This document shows, one piece after another, positions 54,458 through 63,769 of a DNA stretch of 64,000 nt. Numbering within the stretch: position 1 is the stretch's first letter; the number at the start of each line of letters is the position of its first letter. This DNA is from Streptomyces sp. SID13031 (lineage in GTDB: Bacteria; Actinomycetota; Actinomycetes; Propionibacteriales; Kribbellaceae), in assembly GCF_010548305.1 (NCBI RefSeq), contig NZ_JAAGLV010000003.1, positions 124,001 to 188,000 of the forward strand, in the 5' to 3' direction. Below the pieces are notes generated by a model. The model did not search any database. It was given only the letters and a program-made list of their open reading frames with translations, and was not told the DNA's origin. The translations under genes were made by a program, and so were the position numbers.

Positions 54458-55849
54458 ATGGAGCAGAACTCGAGCGGAGGATTCGACCGCGAGCAGCTGA
54501 AGGACGTGCAGAGCTGGCGTCGCAGCCGGTCCGACCGGATGCTCGCCGGTGTCTGCGGCGGGATGGGCCGCGCGCTGAACGTCGACCCCGTGCTGATCCG
54601 GGTGGTGATGGCCGTTCTGGTCGTCAGCGGCCCCGGCATCATCTTCTATGGCGCCGCCTGGGTGCTGATGCCCGACGAGGGCAGCGACCGCTCCGCCGCG
54701 CAGGGTCTGCTCGGTGACCGGGTCCGGCCCGATCACCCGTGGCTGTGGCCGGTGGTGATCGGCGTCTGCGTGTTCTCCGCGATCGCGATCATGTCCTCCT
54801 TCGACTTCGGCAAGCTGATCCCCGGGCCACTGGTGGTGCTCGGACTGCTCTGGCTGTTCTTCTTCCGCCGCAAGGGCCGCGACCACTGGGGTCATCGCAA
54901 TGTCCCGTGGGGCCAGCGCAGCATGGAGCGGGCCCAGCGCACCGCCGAGCGCGCCCAGCGCCACGCCGAGCGGCACATCCAGCGGGCCCAAGGCAGTGGC
55001 CAGTGGGCCGAGCAGGCCGCCCAGTGGAGTGCAGGCAACACGCCTCCGACCGGCCAGCCCGCCGGCACGCAGTACGGGCCTGCCCAGACCGGCACGCCGA
55101 CTCCCCCGCAGGCCTCGGCCTCCGAGCGCCCCCAGGACCGGGTGACCGAGCCTGCCCAGTCTGTATGGACCCAGGACGACCCGCTGGGCCTGTACGTCGA
55201 CGAGCCGCCGCCGGCCACCACCGCGACGGCCACCCGGACTGCTGCTGCCCCGCCGGTGAAGGGGTACCGCGGGGTGAAGCCCGCCGTCGTCCTGCTGACG
55301 GGTGCCGCGATCGCCATCGCCTGGGTGTCCGGCGCGCAGACCACCACGATGCTGGTGATCGGCCTGGCCACGCTCGGCCTGGGCATGCTGCTCGGCGGGT
55401 TCCTGGGCAAGACCCTCGCCCTGCTACCGCTCGGTATCCTGCTCGCGGCCGCCATCGCGGCGAGCACGGTCTTCCCGAGCATCCCCCGCAACTTCGCCGA
55501 GGTGGACTTCGTCGCCACCCCGCAGAACTCGGTCGACGCGACCAACACGTCGTACACGTTCGACGCCGGCTCGGTGAAGCTCGACCTGTCCAAAGCCGTC
55601 TTCAAGCCGGGCGCCAAGGTGTTCGTCCAGGGCGGCGCCGGTGAGGTCGTCGTCACGCTGCCGCCAAACGTCGACGTGACCGGCAACCTGGTCACCGATA
55701 CCGGCCAGGTGGACGCGTTCGGCAAGACCCAGGGCGGCCACGATGCGAAGATGTCGCTGACCGATCTGGGTGCCGACGGCGTGGCAGGACCGCAGTCCGT
55801 CACCCTGGACCTTCATCTCAAACTGGGCAGTATCCGGGTGGTGCGCTGA
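54458..55849 (+). CDS. PspC membrane protein with LiaF-like C-terminal domain
   Basis: 463 residues from ATG 54458. N-terminal PspC domain (RSRSDRMLAGVCGGMGRALN, then VVMAVLVVSGPGIIFYGAAW), one or two further membrane segments, a Gln/Arg/Ala-rich region (about residues 150-185) that may be a coiled coil, a Pro-rich linker, more membrane helices, and a C-terminal beta domain (SVKLDLSKAVFKPGAKVFVQ, GEVVVTLPPNVDVTGNL) resembling the LiaF/DUF2154 type. LiaF-like proteins inhibit their kinase partner until cell-wall damage; the divergent PspC kinase/regulator would be the natural partner. Confidence 0.85.
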   Translation: MEQNSSGGFDREQLKDVQSWRRSRSDRMLAGVCGGMGRALNVDPVLIRVVMAVLVVSGPGIIFYGAAWVLMPDEGSDRSAAQGLLGDRVRPDHPWLWPVVIGVCVFSAIAIMSSFDFGKLIPGPLVVLGLLWLFFFRRKGRDHWGHRNVPWGQRSMERAQRTAERAQRHAERHIQRAQGSGQWAEQAAQWSAGNTPPTGQPAGTQYGPAQTGTPTPPQASASERPQDRVTEPAQSVWTQDDPLGLYVDEPPPATTATATRTAAAPPVKGYRGVKPAVVLLTGAAIAIAWVSGAQTTTMLVIGLATLGLGMLLGGFLGKTLALLPLGILLAAAIAASTVFPSIPRNFAEVDFVATPQNSVDATNTSYTFDAGSVKLDLSKAVFKPGAKVFVQGGAGEVVVTLPPNVDVTGNLVTDTGQVDAFGKTQGGHDAKMSLTDLGADGVAGPQSVTLDLHLKLGSIRVVR

Positions 55850-56028
55850 TGCGGAAGATCAAGCCGGACGTCCCCGGCGTCATCGCCGGCACCGTCCTGA
55901 GCGGCGGCGCCACGATCTGGATCCTCAACGACAACGGCATCGTCCAGACCGACGACGTAGGCCTCACCGCTGCCCTCCTCCTGGTCGCCGCCGGCATCAT
56001 CGGCCTGGCCGCCTCCCACCGCGGCTGA
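55849..56028 (+). CDS. Small two-helix membrane protein, 59 residues
   Basis: The ATG overlaps the previous stop by one base (TGATG), so it is translated with the LiaF-like gene. The sequence has two hydrophobic segments (VPGVIAGTVLSGGATIWIL and LTAALLLVAAGIIGLAA) joined by a polar loop. No named family recognised. It is probably part of the envelope-stress module. Confidence 0.75.
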   Translation: MRKIKPDVPGVIAGTVLSGGATIWILNDNGIVQTDDVGLTAALLLVAAGIIGLAASHRG

Positions 56029-56193
56029 GGGCATTCACATTCACTCAGGGGTTCGGCGCAGTTTACCCCGGCCCGGGCCTGGTGCCGGTGGCGCTGGGCT
56101 AGTCTTGTTGACCGTTCGATCAACCGGTTCACCGGTGGCCGAACACCGAGGGGCCCGGTCAGCGGGTTCCGTTGAAGGTCTACAGGAGTTGTG

Positions 56194-56394
56194 ATGGTGC
56201 GCGGCACCGTGAAGTGGTTCAACGCCGACAAGGGTTACGGCTTCCTCGCCATTGACGGCCAGGACGACGTGTTCGTCCACTGGAGCAAGATCGTCACCGA
56301 CGGGTACAAGACGCTCGAGGACGGCCAGCAGGTCGAGTTCGAGGTCGTGGACGGCCCCAAGGGCCGCGAGGCCGACGCGGTGAAGACGCTCTGA
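56194..56394 (+). CDS. Cold-shock domain protein (CspA family)
   Basis: 66 residues. Three starts are in frame (GTG 56191, ATG 56194, GTG 56197), with AGGAG just upstream; ATG 56194 is preferred. RNA-binding motifs are [17 protein letters not shown] (RNP1) and DVFVHW (RNP2). Acts as a nucleic-acid chaperone. The 165-bp leader contains the dyad TTGA-N8-TCAA (56109-56124) and other GC-rich dyads, common in cold-shock mRNAs. Confidence 0.95.
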   Translation: MVRGTVKWFNADKGYGFLAIDGQDDVFVHWSKIVTDGYKTLEDGQQVEFEVVDGPKGREADAVKTL

Positions 56395-56493
56395 GGGTAC
56401 GTTCTGGTCCGGCGGCGCGGCAGTGCTTTCCTCACCCTGCGCTGAGCGTGGGCAACCGGTAACCTGACCTCTCACCTTGGGAGGGGTAACCAC

Positions 56494-57645
56494 GTGACCG
56501 ACGAGCCGGTGCCTGTGATCCGGAGGCTCGAGCTGGCGCTCGCCGACGACGACTTCGCCTGGTCGCTGGTCCTGGTCGGCGAGGACCAGACCGACAAGCT
56601 CGCCACCTTGACCGGCGACCTGCGCGGGCCGCACTCGGAGACCGGCGACGGCAAGCAGATCACCTCGGGCTTCTCCTACTGGGGGATCGGCCCGACGATC
56701 GCCTGGGCGAACGCGACCAACGACCCGTTTTACCTGGTGATGAAGGCCGGCGCGGAGTCGTTCCTGCGGCACTGGCGCAAGGTCCGGCCGCACACCGACA
56801 AGACCGGCTTCCACTTCGTCAGCCTCGGCGTCGGTACCGGCGTGAAGGACCGGACCATCCTCGCCGACATGTACCGGCGGAACCCGAACATGTACTACAT
56901 CCCCGTCGACATGAGCTCCGAGATGCTCCGGATGGGCACCCTGGAGCCGGTCCGCGGCGTCCGCTTCCCGATGGCGCAGGTGCTGCCCGTCCAGCTCGAC
57001 TTCTCGATCGCGGACAACATGAAAGAGCTGGGCGAGATGCTCGCCCGGCTGGTCGGCGCCGACCCGATCCTGTTCACACTGACCGGGAACACGCTGGCCA
57101 ACTTCGAGAGCGACCGGGAACTGCTCAGCATGATCACCCGGATCCTGCGCCCGCAGGACCGGCTGCTGCTCGAGGTCGCGAGCACCAGCAGCCTCGACCA
57201 GGCAGCAGCGGACGCGGCGGCCGACGAGTACCAGCAGACCCGCGCGTTCGCCGAGTTCGTCACCAGCGCGCTGCGCTACAACACGGATCTGCGGATCGAG
57301 GACGGGCTGATCGACTACCGCGGCGAGGTCGAGAACAACGACGCCCTGCGGGTGAAGATCGTCTGGCAGAACAACACCAGCGAGACGATGACGATGGGCC
57401 TGCCCGACCACACCGAGGTGGTGCTGAAGCCGGACGACACGATCCTGCTCTACACCACCCGCAAGTTCTCCACCGAGCGACTGAAGAAGCTCACCGCGGA
57501 GTGCGGCCTCACCGCGATCGAGCACGCCCACTCCGGCTTCCGCCACACCCGCCGCCCGAGCCCGTTCGGCCTCGACCTCCTCCTACTGGCGGGCGAGGGC
57601 GCCGAGATCCCCAACCTTCTCGCCGACGACATCTGGGCCCAGTGA
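56494..57645 (+). CDS. SAM-dependent methyltransferase, histidine N-alpha-methyltransferase (EgtD) family
   Basis: 383 residues from a GTG after GGGAGGGG. It fits the family of L-histidine-specific methyltransferases (PF10017): SAM-binding SLGVGTGVKD, then VDMSSEMLR, ILFTLTGNTLANFESDREL and LLLEVAS. EgtD makes hercynine for ergothioneine, but this protein lacks EgtB/EgtC neighbours and differs in the N-terminal part, so the amino acid substrate is uncertain. Its stop overlaps the next gene by four bases. Confidence 0.75.
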   Translation: MTDEPVPVIRRLELALADDDFAWSLVLVGEDQTDKLATLTGDLRGPHSETGDGKQITSGFSYWGIGPTIAWANATNDPFYLVMKAGAESFLRHWRKVRPHTDKTGFHFVSLGVGTGVKDRTILADMYRRNPNMYYIPVDMSSEMLRMGTLEPVRGVRFPMAQVLPVQLDFSIADNMKELGEMLARLVGADPILFTLTGNTLANFESDRELLSMITRILRPQDRLLLEVASTSSLDQAAADAAADEYQQTRAFAEFVTSALRYNTDLRIEDGLIDYRGEVENNDALRVKIVWQNNTSETMTMGLPDHTEVVLKPDDTILLYTTRKFSTERLKKLTAECGLTAIEHAHSGFRHTRRPSPFGLDLLLLAGEGAEIPNLLADDIWAQ

Positions 57646-58397
57646 CAACAACCCCTGGTACGGGCGCCGAGCCGCCGAAGCCGCGAGCCGGCGCCACCAG
57701 CGGGTCCGGCACCGGGGGTGTGGAGGCGGCTGCTGATGCCCGCCAGGTGAGGCGGGCGCGGTGGCGCGCCCTTGCCAGGCTGCGACTGCTGGGCGGCGCG
57801 CTGCGCGTCTCCCGCAGCGACCTGCGGTGGGCGGCGTACCGGCGGATGGTTGTCACCTCGGTCAGCTACGGGTTGCTGGCGGTCGCGTTCGTGCTGGGCG
57901 TGATCTGGTTCTTCTGGCCGGACAACAGCCGGTGGGAGCCAGCGGTCAACTCGCTCACCCTGGTGGCGGGACTGACCGGTATCTTCGTCGAGCGGCTCAC
58001 GGCGGAGGCAGAGCGGCGTACCGGCGTACTGCGGGCCGTGGCCGACGAACTGCAGGAGAACACCCGTCTGCTGTCCGACGAGCGGTTCTCGCCGCGGACA
58101 CCTACGCAGCGCCAGGTCTACCCCCGGCTGGTCGTCTCGGCCGTCGACCTCGCACTCGTCTCGGGCGCGCTCGGCCGGCTCCGTGATGCCGAACTGGTCA
58201 CCCTGCTGCATCGCTGGCGCGACACCGTGCACCTGTTCAACCGCCGCCTCGACCTGACCGAGATCAGCACCTTCTCCAACACGATCTCCGCCGCGGAACT
58301 GGCCGCCTTCCACCGCGCGCTGACCCGCGAGAACAGCTACTTCGCCGCCACCCGCGAGATGCTAGAAACGCTGCTCGGCCGCCTCCCCAACCCCTGA
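57642..58397 (+). CDS. Membrane protein of unknown function
   Basis: 251 residues from GTG 57642 (GTGA overlap with the methyltransferase). A Pro/Gly-rich, then Arg-rich head (RQVRRARWRALARLRLLGGA) precedes two membrane segments (VTSVSYGLLAVAFVLGVIWF, VNSLTLVAGLTGIFVERLTA). The rest is a helical cytoplasmic domain (VADELQENTRLLSDERF, LLHRWRDTVHLFNRRLDLTE). No named family recognised. It is coupled to the methyltransferase and may position or regulate it. Confidence 0.7.
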   Translation: MTTTPGTGAEPPKPRAGATSGSGTGGVEAAADARQVRRARWRALARLRLLGGALRVSRSDLRWAAYRRMVVTSVSYGLLAVAFVLGVIWFFWPDNSRWEPAVNSLTLVAGLTGIFVERLTAEAERRTGVLRAVADELQENTRLLSDERFSPRTPTQRQVYPRLVVSAVDLALVSGALGRLRDAELVTLLHRWRDTVHLFNRRLDLTEISTFSNTISAAELAAFHRALTRENSYFAATREMLETLLGRLPNP

Positions 58398-58461
58398 TCA
58401 GCTATCGGCCCGGGCCGAAAACGCCACCGAAAACCTGCACTAAGCGGCAGCACCTGAGAGC

Positions 58462-58509
58462 TTGACGCATCCAGAGTCACGGGCTCTACTTTCGGACAAG
58501 ACCGTTATT
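58462..58509 (+). promoter_or_regulatory. Promoter and shared operator motif, beta-propeller gene
   Basis: TTGACG (58462-58467), a 17-bp spacer and TCTACT (58485-58490) form a promoter. TTTCGGACAAGACCGTTATT (58490-58509) follows and matches 16 of 20 bases of a motif at the same place in the next promoter (60611-60630). Confidence 0.6.
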
Positions 58510-58572
58510 CGCTGACCTGACCGGGGTGGTGGGGTGGGGTCAGCGACGACAGAGCCCCTGGAGGCAGCTCCG

Positions 58573-60579
58573 ATGCGATCAGCGCGTGCGCTTCTGACAA
58601 CGGCTTTTGCGGTCCTGCTCCTGGCTCCGCTGACGACGGCCGAAGCAGGTCATCCGCCCCTACCGCCCACCGCAGTACCGCTGGGCATCCCGCTCTCCGA
58701 CGTCCTGCTGATCGGCGGCACGGTCGCCCCCGGCCCCGACGCCGGCAAGCCGGCCATCTGGAACGTGTCCACCGGCAAACCGGCGTACCTGGTCGCACTC
58801 GACCCGGCCACCGGCGCCAGTCTGATCTCGGCGCCACTCGGCGGCGCCGACGGCAGCTACGCGGTCACGGCGGCCCCCGACGGCACGATTTACGTCGGCA
58901 CCTACGTTGACGGCCACCTGTATCGCTGGCGTCCGGGCAGCGGCAACACCGTCGAGGACCTCGGCCGCCCGATCGCGAGCGAAAGCTACCTCTGGGACCT
59001 GACCACCGATGAGCAGGGCAACGTGTACGGCGGCACCTACCCCAACGGCAAGGTCTTCCGGTACGACGCCGCGACCGGCGCCGTGCGCGACTACGGCCAG
59101 ATCACCCCGGGCCAGCCGTACATCAAGAGCATCGGCTATGCAGGCGGCAAGATCTACACCGGATCGCTGCCCGACGCGCATCTCGCCGAGCTCGATCCGG
59201 TGACCGGCACCGTGACCGAGATCCCTGCCCCACCTGGGCTTCCGAGCCCGATCGGGATCCCCGTCAACGATCTCAACGCCCAGGACGGCAAGCTCTACGC
59301 GCGCATCGCGACGGCGTACCCGGGCCCGTTGTTCGTCTACGACCTGGCCACCCGCGCCTGGACCGACGAGATCCCCGCCGCACACGGCCTCGACCTCTCG
59401 CCGTCCGGTGACAGCGGCGAGATCTACCTGATCCAGAAGAGCGAGCTCAAGCGCTATGACCCCGCGACCAAAGCTCTGACCGGCACCGGCCTGACCTTCA
59501 CCGGCCGGATCCAGAACGCCCGCTCGATCGGCTGGGCCGAGCTCGGTCTGCCCGACTACCCGGGCAAGAGCATCGTCGGCACGCTGTGGCGCGGCGAGCT
59601 GTTCCACTACAACCCGCAGACCGGCAAGTCCGAGATCCTGCAGTCGGCGGTCCGGCGCGAGCCGATCGACATCCTGTCGGTGGCCGGCGGTAAGGACACC
59701 GTGTACGCCGGTGGCTTCCTCAACGGCGGCGTCTCGCTCGTCAACCCGTCGACCGGCGCGGCCGTCTTCAATCGGTTCTCCCAGGTCGAGGCGCTGATGG
59801 AGGCCTCCGACGGCAAGGTCTGGATCGGCGCGTATCCCGAGGCCCGCCTCTACTCGTACGACCCGAAGCAGCCGTGGAGCAGTCCGGAGTACTCACCAGG
59901 ACCACCCGGTACGCCGGACAACCCGAAGCTGGCCGTCAACCTCAAGCCAGAGCTGCAGATGCGGGCCCGCGCACTCGCCGAGGTGGACGGCAAGATCGCT
60001 GTCGGCACCGTCCCCGAGGGCGACCGGCTCGGCGGCGCGCTGGTGATCCATGACCCCAAGACTCAGACGACGCAGACCTTCCGCAACGTCGTCCAGGACG
60101 AGAGCGTCTTCGCCCTCGCCGCCGACCACGGCGCCATCTACGGCGGTACGTCGATCACCGGCGGTCTGGCCACGACTCCGCCGACCCGGACGGAGGGCAC
60201 TGTCTTCGCCTGGGACGTCCGGCACTCCCGCAAGCTCTGGGAGACCCCGATCGCGGGCGCCGGCACGGTCAGTTCGGTGGCGATCGGTCCGGACGGGCTG
60301 CTCTGGGGCGTGGCCGGCAAGACGATCTTCGCCGTCGACACCCTCCGCGGCCGGCTCAAACGCCGCTTCGACCTGGGCACCACCAGGGCCGGCGGCGATA
60401 TCGTCGCCACCCGCGATGCCCTGTACGCCGGGCTCGACGGCACCAAGCTCTACCGGCTCGAGCCCTGGCAACGCACCCCACCAGCCGTCTGGCTGACCCA
60501 GCCCAACCGCCGCCTCGCCGTCTTCGGTGACAACCAGCTACTGGTCACAACCGGGGCACAGCTCTTCGGGATTTTCTAA
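58573..60579 (+). CDS. Secreted beta-propeller protein (PQQ/WD40-like repeats)
   Basis: 668 residues; ATG 58573 follows GGAGG by eight bases. Signal peptide ends near LTTAEA. The rest consists of repeats such as DGTIYVGTYVDGHLYRWRPG, GNVYGGTYPNGKVFRYDAAT and TVYAGGFLNGGVSLVNPSTG, a multi-blade beta-propeller. Such proteins can bind or degrade polysaccharides or act as scaffolds; no catalytic motif is seen. It sits directly before a sugar ABC operon with a related promoter, suggesting a role in sensing, binding or processing the same substrate. Confidence 0.75.
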   Translation: MRSARALLTTAFAVLLLAPLTTAEAGHPPLPPTAVPLGIPLSDVLLIGGTVAPGPDAGKPAIWNVSTGKPAYLVALDPATGASLISAPLGGADGSYAVTAAPDGTIYVGTYVDGHLYRWRPGSGNTVEDLGRPIASESYLWDLTTDEQGNVYGGTYPNGKVFRYDAATGAVRDYGQITPGQPYIKSIGYAGGKIYTGSLPDAHLAELDPVTGTVTEIPAPPGLPSPIGIPVNDLNAQDGKLYARIATAYPGPLFVYDLATRAWTDEIPAAHGLDLSPSGDSGEIYLIQKSELKRYDPATKALTGTGLTFTGRIQNARSIGWAELGLPDYPGKSIVGTLWRGELFHYNPQTGKSEILQSAVRREPIDILSVAGGKDTVYAGGFLNGGVSLVNPSTGAAVFNRFSQVEALMEASDGKVWIGAYPEARLYSYDPKQPWSSPEYSPGPPGTPDNPKLAVNLKPELQMRARALAEVDGKIAVGTVPEGDRLGGALVIHDPKTQTTQTFRNVVQDESVFALAADHGAIYGGTSITGGLATTPPTRTEGTVFAWDVRHSRKLWETPIAGAGTVSSVAIGPDGLLWGVAGKTIFAVDTLRGRLKRRFDLGTTRAGGDIVATRDALYAGLDGTKLYRLEPWQRTPPAVWLTQPNRRLAVFGDNQLLVTTGAQLFGIF

Positions 60580-60583
60580 ATCG

Positions 60584-60630
60584 TTGACAGCCCAAATTCA
60601 TTCCCAGTAGTTTCGGCCTGGACCGTAATT
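60584..60630 (+). promoter_or_regulatory. Promoter and shared operator motif, second sugar ABC operon
   Basis: TTGACA (60584-60589) and GTAGTT (60607-60612) are 17 bp apart. TTTCGGCCTGGACCGTAATT (60611-60630) repeats the motif found at 58490, and GGAC-N8-GTCC within 60620-60635 forms a dyad. Confidence 0.6.
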
Positions 60631-60678
60631 AGTCCGGGCGGTCATCCGCCGGTTCGTCTCTGGACAAAAAGGGGTCTG

Positions 60679-61944
60679 ATGAAAACACGTGTCAGCCGCA
60701 TCCTGGCGCCGCTCGCCGCCTTCGCCGTGGCGGCCTCCCTCGCGGCCTGCAACAACTCGGACGAGCCGTCGTCGTCCGGATCAGGCACCGTCACCGTCTG
60801 GATGTACCCGGTGATCGGCGACCCCCAGACAGGTCCCGCGTACTGGAGCCAGATCGAGAAGGACTTCGAGGCCGCCAACTCCGGTACCGACCTGAAGATC
60901 GAGCAGCAGCCCTGGACCGAGCGCGACCAGAAGCTCGCCACCGCCTTCTCCGGCGGCAAGGGCCCGGACATCGTCGTACTGAACCCCGACCAGATCCCGC
61001 AGTACGTGAAGAACGGGTCGCTGGCCCCGGTCGACAAGGTGATGGATCCGGTCAAGAGCAACTTCCTGCCGGGCGCGCTCAGTTCCCTGACCGTCGACGG
61101 CAAGATCTACGCCGCGCCGATCTACCACACGGCGACGACGACGATTTACAACAAGACGCTGCTCGACAAGGCCGGCATCACCACCCCGCCGCAGACCTGG
61201 GACGAGATCAAGGCGGCCGCGCCCAAGCTCAAGGCGGCCGGTGTCGCGACCCTGGACTACTCGGCCTCGCCGAGCGCGACGATGAACCTCAACTTCTACC
61301 CGCTGCTGTGGCAGGCCGGCGGTTCGGTCTTCTCCGAGGACGGTAAGAAGGCGGTCTTCAACGAGGCGCCCGGCGTCGAGGCGCTGACCTTCCTGACCAA
61401 CTTGTACAACGAGGGCGCGATCCCGAAGAGCGCGCTGACCAACAGCAACCTGATCGCCGACGCGGCGCTCGGCAAGCAGCAGGTCGCGATGGGCTTCACC
61501 AACTCGCTGGCTGATGCCAAGACGGTCGCCACCACCTGGGGTGCAGGCAACGTCGTCATCGGCCTGCCGCTCAAGGGCAAGAAGCAGGTCGGCTTCGGGC
61601 TGCCCGGCGGGCTCGGCGTGAACGCGGCGTCGAAGAACATCGCCGGTGCGGAGAAGTTCCTGTCGTTCATGATCGAGCCGAAGCAGGTGGTCAGCCTCGG
61701 TACCGCGTCCGGCTTCCTGTCGCCGCGGACCGACGCGAAGGTACCGGCCAAGGACGCCGAGGCGGCCAAGTTCGCCGACGCCCTGCAGTACGCGTTCCCC
61801 GGCGAGCCGAATCCGGCCGCCCGGCAGGTGAACGCGCTGCTCGCCGTCGAGATGCAGGCCGCGCTGACCGGCAAGAAGACGCCTCAACAGGCGCTGGATG
61901 ACGCTGCCAAGCAGGCGAACGACCTGCTGTCGAGACAGCGGTGA
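60679..61944 (+). CDS. Sugar ABC transporter substrate-binding lipoprotein
   Basis: 421 residues, ATG after AAAGGGG. Lipobox SLAAC with lipid-anchored C24, then a family 1 solute-binding body (VTVWMYPVIGDPQTGPAYWS, GPDIVVLNPDQIPQYVKNG, YNKTLLDKAGITTPPQTWDE). It captures a sugar outside the membrane for the two permeases that follow. The ligand is not identifiable. First gene of the operon. Confidence 0.93.
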   Translation: MKTRVSRILAPLAAFAVAASLAACNNSDEPSSSGSGTVTVWMYPVIGDPQTGPAYWSQIEKDFEAANSGTDLKIEQQPWTERDQKLATAFSGGKGPDIVVLNPDQIPQYVKNGSLAPVDKVMDPVKSNFLPGALSSLTVDGKIYAAPIYHTATTTIYNKTLLDKAGITTPPQTWDEIKAAAPKLKAAGVATLDYSASPSATMNLNFYPLLWQAGGSVFSEDGKKAVFNEAPGVEALTFLTNLYNEGAIPKSALTNSNLIADAALGKQQVAMGFTNSLADAKTVATTWGAGNVVIGLPLKGKKQVGFGLPGGLGVNAASKNIAGAEKFLSFMIEPKQVVSLGTASGFLSPRTDAKVPAKDAEAAKFADALQYAFPGEPNPAARQVNALLAVEMQAALTGKKTPQQALDDAAKQANDLLSRQR

Positions 61945-61967
61945 GCTCGCGGGGAGGTCGCGCGGCA

Positions 61968-62960
61968 ATGACGGAGGGAGGCCGCGCGGCATCCCCGCAG
62001 AACCAGGCGACAGGCCCGGCCGCAGGGGCGGTGCGCCGGGGCCTGTCGCCGTGGTCCCGAAGAGGATCGGACCAGAACCGATCGCCGCGGCATGGCAGGG
62101 GTCTGTCGCGGCGGTCTCTGGCCGGCCTGTTGTTCGTGGCCCCGATGCTGGTGCTGTTCGTGGTCTTCCGGTTCGTCCCGGTGGTCGGTGCTTTCCTGCT
62201 CTCACTGACCGACTACCGGCTCAACGGCCAGTGGTCGTTCATTGCCGTTGACAACTACTCGCGCCTGCTCGGCGACAAGCTCTTCCACGAGAGCCTGCTC
62301 GTCACTCTTACCTACGCGCTGATCTTCGTCCCGCTCACCGTCCTGCTCTCCCTCGGTGCTGCGCTGCTGCTGCACCAGGTGGTCTGGAGCCGCGGCTTCT
62401 TCCGGGGCGTCTTCTTCCTGCCGTACGTGACCAGCATCGTGCTCGCGGCCGTGCTCTGGAAGTGGATCTACAATGCCGAGGACGGCCTGCTGAACGGCGC
62501 GCTCGGACTGCTGTCCATCGGCCCTTACGACTTCCTCGGCAAGGCCGGGACCGTACTTCCGTCGATCGCGGTGACGTCGGCGTGGAAGGGTTTCGGCTAC
62601 TCGATGCTGATCCTGCTGGCCGGCTTGCAGGCGGTGCCGAAGTCGTACCTGGAAGCGGCGATGATCGACGGCGCGGGCCGTTGGCAGCGGTTCCGCTACA
62701 TCACGCTTCCGCAGTTGCGGCCGATCTTGTTCTTCGTGCTGGTGATCGAGACGATCGGCGCGTTCCAGGTCTTCGACGCGATGTACGTGATGACGGCCGG
62801 CGGTCCGGTCCGGGCCAGCTACTCGCTCGTCTACTTCCTGTACGACTCCGGCTTCAAGTTCTTCGACTTCGGCTACGCGAGCGCGATCGGGCTGGTGCTG
62901 TTCCTGATCGTGCTGGTCGTCTCGCTGATCCAGCGCCGGCTGGTCGGGAGGGACGACTGA
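61968..62960 (+). CDS. Carbohydrate ABC transporter permease (MalF type)
   Basis: 330 residues from ATG 61968 (GGGGAGG ten bases upstream). A GTG at 61941 overlapping the binding-protein stop (GTGA) would add nine residues but has no ribosome site. A basic head precedes six membrane segments; the coupling motif is YLEAAMIDGAGRWQRFRYITLP. No ATPase is in the operon. Confidence 0.92.
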   Translation: MTEGGRAASPQNQATGPAAGAVRRGLSPWSRRGSDQNRSPRHGRGLSRRSLAGLLFVAPMLVLFVVFRFVPVVGAFLLSLTDYRLNGQWSFIAVDNYSRLLGDKLFHESLLVTLTYALIFVPLTVLLSLGAALLLHQVVWSRGFFRGVFFLPYVTSIVLAAVLWKWIYNAEDGLLNGALGLLSIGPYDFLGKAGTVLPSIAVTSAWKGFGYSMLILLAGLQAVPKSYLEAAMIDGAGRWQRFRYITLPQLRPILFFVLVIETIGAFQVFDAMYVMTAGGPVRASYSLVYFLYDSGFKFFDFGYASAIGLVLFLIVLVVSLIQRRLVGRDD

Positions 62961-63769
62961 TGCGGCCGGCCCGGCTGACCGTGCCGACCCTGCTGGTCCT
63001 GACCGCGATCGTGACGATCGTGCCGTTCGCCGCGATGGTGCTGGTCGCCTTCGCGCCACCGAGTGGCCAGACGTTCCCCGGCGCGCTCGACCCGAGCCGG
63101 TGGACCTGGCAGAACTTCTCCAACGTGCTGTCCAGCTCGGACATCCCGCGCTGGACGATCAACTCGCTGATCTACTCGCTCGTCTCGGTGTTCTTCGTCC
63201 TGCTGTTCTCCGCGATGGCCGGTTACGCCTTCGCGAAGAAGCGGTTCCCGGGCCGCGAGCTGATCTTCTGGGCCTTCCTGGCGACGCTGATGGTGCCGTT
63301 CCAGGCGACCCTGATCCCGTCGTACATCCTGGTCGCGAAGCTCGGCTGGGTGGACGGCTACTGGGGCCTGATCGTGCCGACGCTGGCGAACTCGCAGGCG
63401 GTCTTCCTGATGCGCCAGTTCATCAGCCAACTCCCGGACGAGCTGTTCGAGGCGGCCGAGATCGACGGCGCCTCGGAGTGGCGGACGTTCACCACGATCG
63501 TGCTGCCGCTGGTCCGGCCGGCCCTGGCGACGCTCGGCATCTTCGTCTTCCTCTGGCACTGGAACGACTTCCTCTGGCCGCTGGTGATCGGCCAGTCGGC
63601 GCAGATGCAGACGCTGACGGTCGGCCTCGCCACCCTGCAGAGCGAGGCGGTCCCGATCAACCAGGTGATGGCCGGCGCGACCATCACCGTCGTCCCGAGT
63701 CTGCTCGTCTTCGGCCTGCTGCAGCGCTACCTGACCGACAGCATCGCGATGACGGGCCTCAAAGCCTGA
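62960..63769 (+). CDS. Carbohydrate ABC transporter permease (MalG type)
   Basis: 269 residues. ATG overlaps the previous stop by one base (TGATG), with GGGAGGG upstream. Six membrane segments; the coupling motif is LFEAAEIDGASEWRTFTTIVLP. Completes the importer with the preceding two proteins. Last gene of the operon within the window. Confidence 0.93.
   Translation: MRPARLTVPTLLVLTAIVTIVPFAAMVLVAFAPPSGQTFPGALDPSRWTWQNFSNVLSSSDIPRWTINSLIYSLVSVFFVLLFSAMAGYAFAKKRFPGRELIFWAFLATLMVPFQATLIPSYILVAKLGWVDGYWGLIVPTLANSQAVFLMRQFISQLPDELFEAAEIDGASEWRTFTTIVLPLVRPALATLGIFVFLWHWNDFLWPLVIGQSAQMQTLTVGLATLQSEAVPINQVMAGATITVVPSLLVFGLLQRYLTDSIAMTGLKA

Noticed and set aside
56041..57546. Minus-strand open frame of 501 codons opposite the cold-shock and methyltransferase genes
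   Set aside because: Spans two convincing plus-strand genes and a leader; shadow composition.
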